Positions 6,690 through 6,948 of a stretch of 6,948 nt of DNA are shown here, piece after piece. Numbering within the stretch: the first letter of the stretch is position 1; each line of letters opens with the position of its first letter. The position numbers and the translations under genes were made by a program. The DNA is from Clostridia bacterium. Lineage in GTDB: Bacteria; Bacillota_A; Clostridia; Oscillospirales; CAG-272. Below the pieces are notes generated by a model. That model did no database searches and was not told the DNA's origin. It worked only from the letters and a program-made list of their open reading frames with translations. The stretch spans positions 1 to 6,948 of the forward strand of contig JAFUQY010000381.1 in the NCBI GenBank assembly GCA_017472105.1. Reading direction: 5' to 3'.

Positions 6690-6718
6690 ATGATACCACA
6701 ATCCGCCAGGGAAATCAA
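6690..6718 (-). promoter_or_regulatory. DMT transporter sigma-A promoter with extended -10
   Basis: On the minus strand TTGATT (complement of 6713-6718), a 17-nt spacer and TATCAT (complement of 6690-6695, five of six consensus bases) with TGG in front form an extended -10 promoter. Transcription would begin near 6683, about 23 nt before the ATG. It begins 6 bp after the stop codon of the upstream gene on the same strand. Confidence 0.8.
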
Positions 6719-6724
6719 GTGTTT

Positions 6725-6948
6725 TCAGAAAATGCAGGAGTGATCGAGTTCGCGGATAAACGCAGCACCGGAGAATAAATAAGCATCGTAAATCCAGTCG
6801 CCTTCGTGAACCGCTGTACTCTGCACCGTTGTCTCTTCCTTTTTGCAGAACATATAGGGGCGCTCCAACCTTTTCAGCGGAACAATTTTCGACCGGAACA
6901 CCTGCATCGGCACGGGATTCACTACAAGCACGGGAATACAGCGATGCG
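6725..6948 (-). CDS. C-terminal end of an unrecognised protein
   Basis: The minus-strand frame is open from the right edge to a TGA at 6725-6727, giving the last 73 residues of a protein whose start lies outside the window. Visible sequence runs from HRCIPVLVVNPVPMQVFRSK through IVPLKRLERPYMFCKK to GDWIYDAYLFSGAAFIREL and ends DHSCIF. Codon choice looks like that of the neighbouring genes (GC-rich third positions, GAA/GAG, CTG/CTC), while the plus strand here is broken by stops, so coding on the minus strand is likely. An internal GTG at 6931 could be read as a start but has no SD. The piece is soluble-looking, with no membrane segment. No family was recognised. The DMT promoter begins just past the stop, so the genes are probably separate transcripts. 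Confidence 0.6.
   Translation of the reverse strand, partial: HRCIPVLVVNPVPMQVFRSKIVPLKRLERPYMFCKKEETTVQSTAVHEGDWIYDAYLFSGAAFIRELDHSCIF

Noticed and set aside
5779..6699. Longer version of the DMT transporter starting at 6699
   Set aside because: The upstream ATG would lie before the predicted transcription start (about 6683), and its extra residues MVSWHQQHCKEAV are encoded through the promoter -10 and the SD. The ATG at 6660 has a perfect SD.

Overview
The window looks like core chromosome from an anaerobic, gut-type Clostridia (Bacillota), possibly an Oscillospirales-like lineage. Reasons: a PcrA helicase with the Gram-positive C-terminal Tudor-like tail and a long acidic insert after Walker A; an archaeal/eukaryotic-type prolyl-tRNA synthetase; sigma-A promoters with extended -10 elements; AT-rich intergenic DNA between genes of moderately high GC; and strong Shine-Dalgarno sites. 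The lineage is inferred from family recall, not from a search.

Layout: 1-269 (-) is the N-terminal part of proS, cut by the window edge. 270-628 is a 359-bp gene-free stretch with a weak proS promoter, a terminator-like hairpin pointing towards proS and about 240 bp of unexplained, repeat-like DNA. 629-3043 (-) is pcrA, with a clear promoter at 3077-3105. 3044-3246 is a divergent control region; its right half holds two copies of TATTCACAA exactly one helical turn apart. 3247-4506 (+) is an FAD-dependent oxidoreductase and 4539-5711 (+) an MFS transporter; they are 32 bp apart and look like one operon. 5729-5773 is a strong bidirectional terminator shared with the convergent gene 5779-6660 (-), a DMT/EamA-type transporter with its own promoter and a perfect SD. 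6725-6948 (-) is the C-terminal end of an unrecognised protein entering from the right edge.

How the genes relate: proS and pcrA are housekeeping genes (translation; DNA repair and replication-transcription conflicts). The oxidoreductase-MFS pair may import or export a small molecule that the flavoenzyme oxidises or reduces, but nothing in the sequence names the substrate. The DMT transporter is a separate monocistronic unit.

No mobile element, CRISPR array, RNA gene or defence system is visible, and I do not see a convincing novel system. The items most worth a second look are the repeat-like pcrA-proS intergenic region, the DnaA-box-like/operator repeats upstream of the oxidoreductase, and the substrate of the oxidoreductase-MFS pair.
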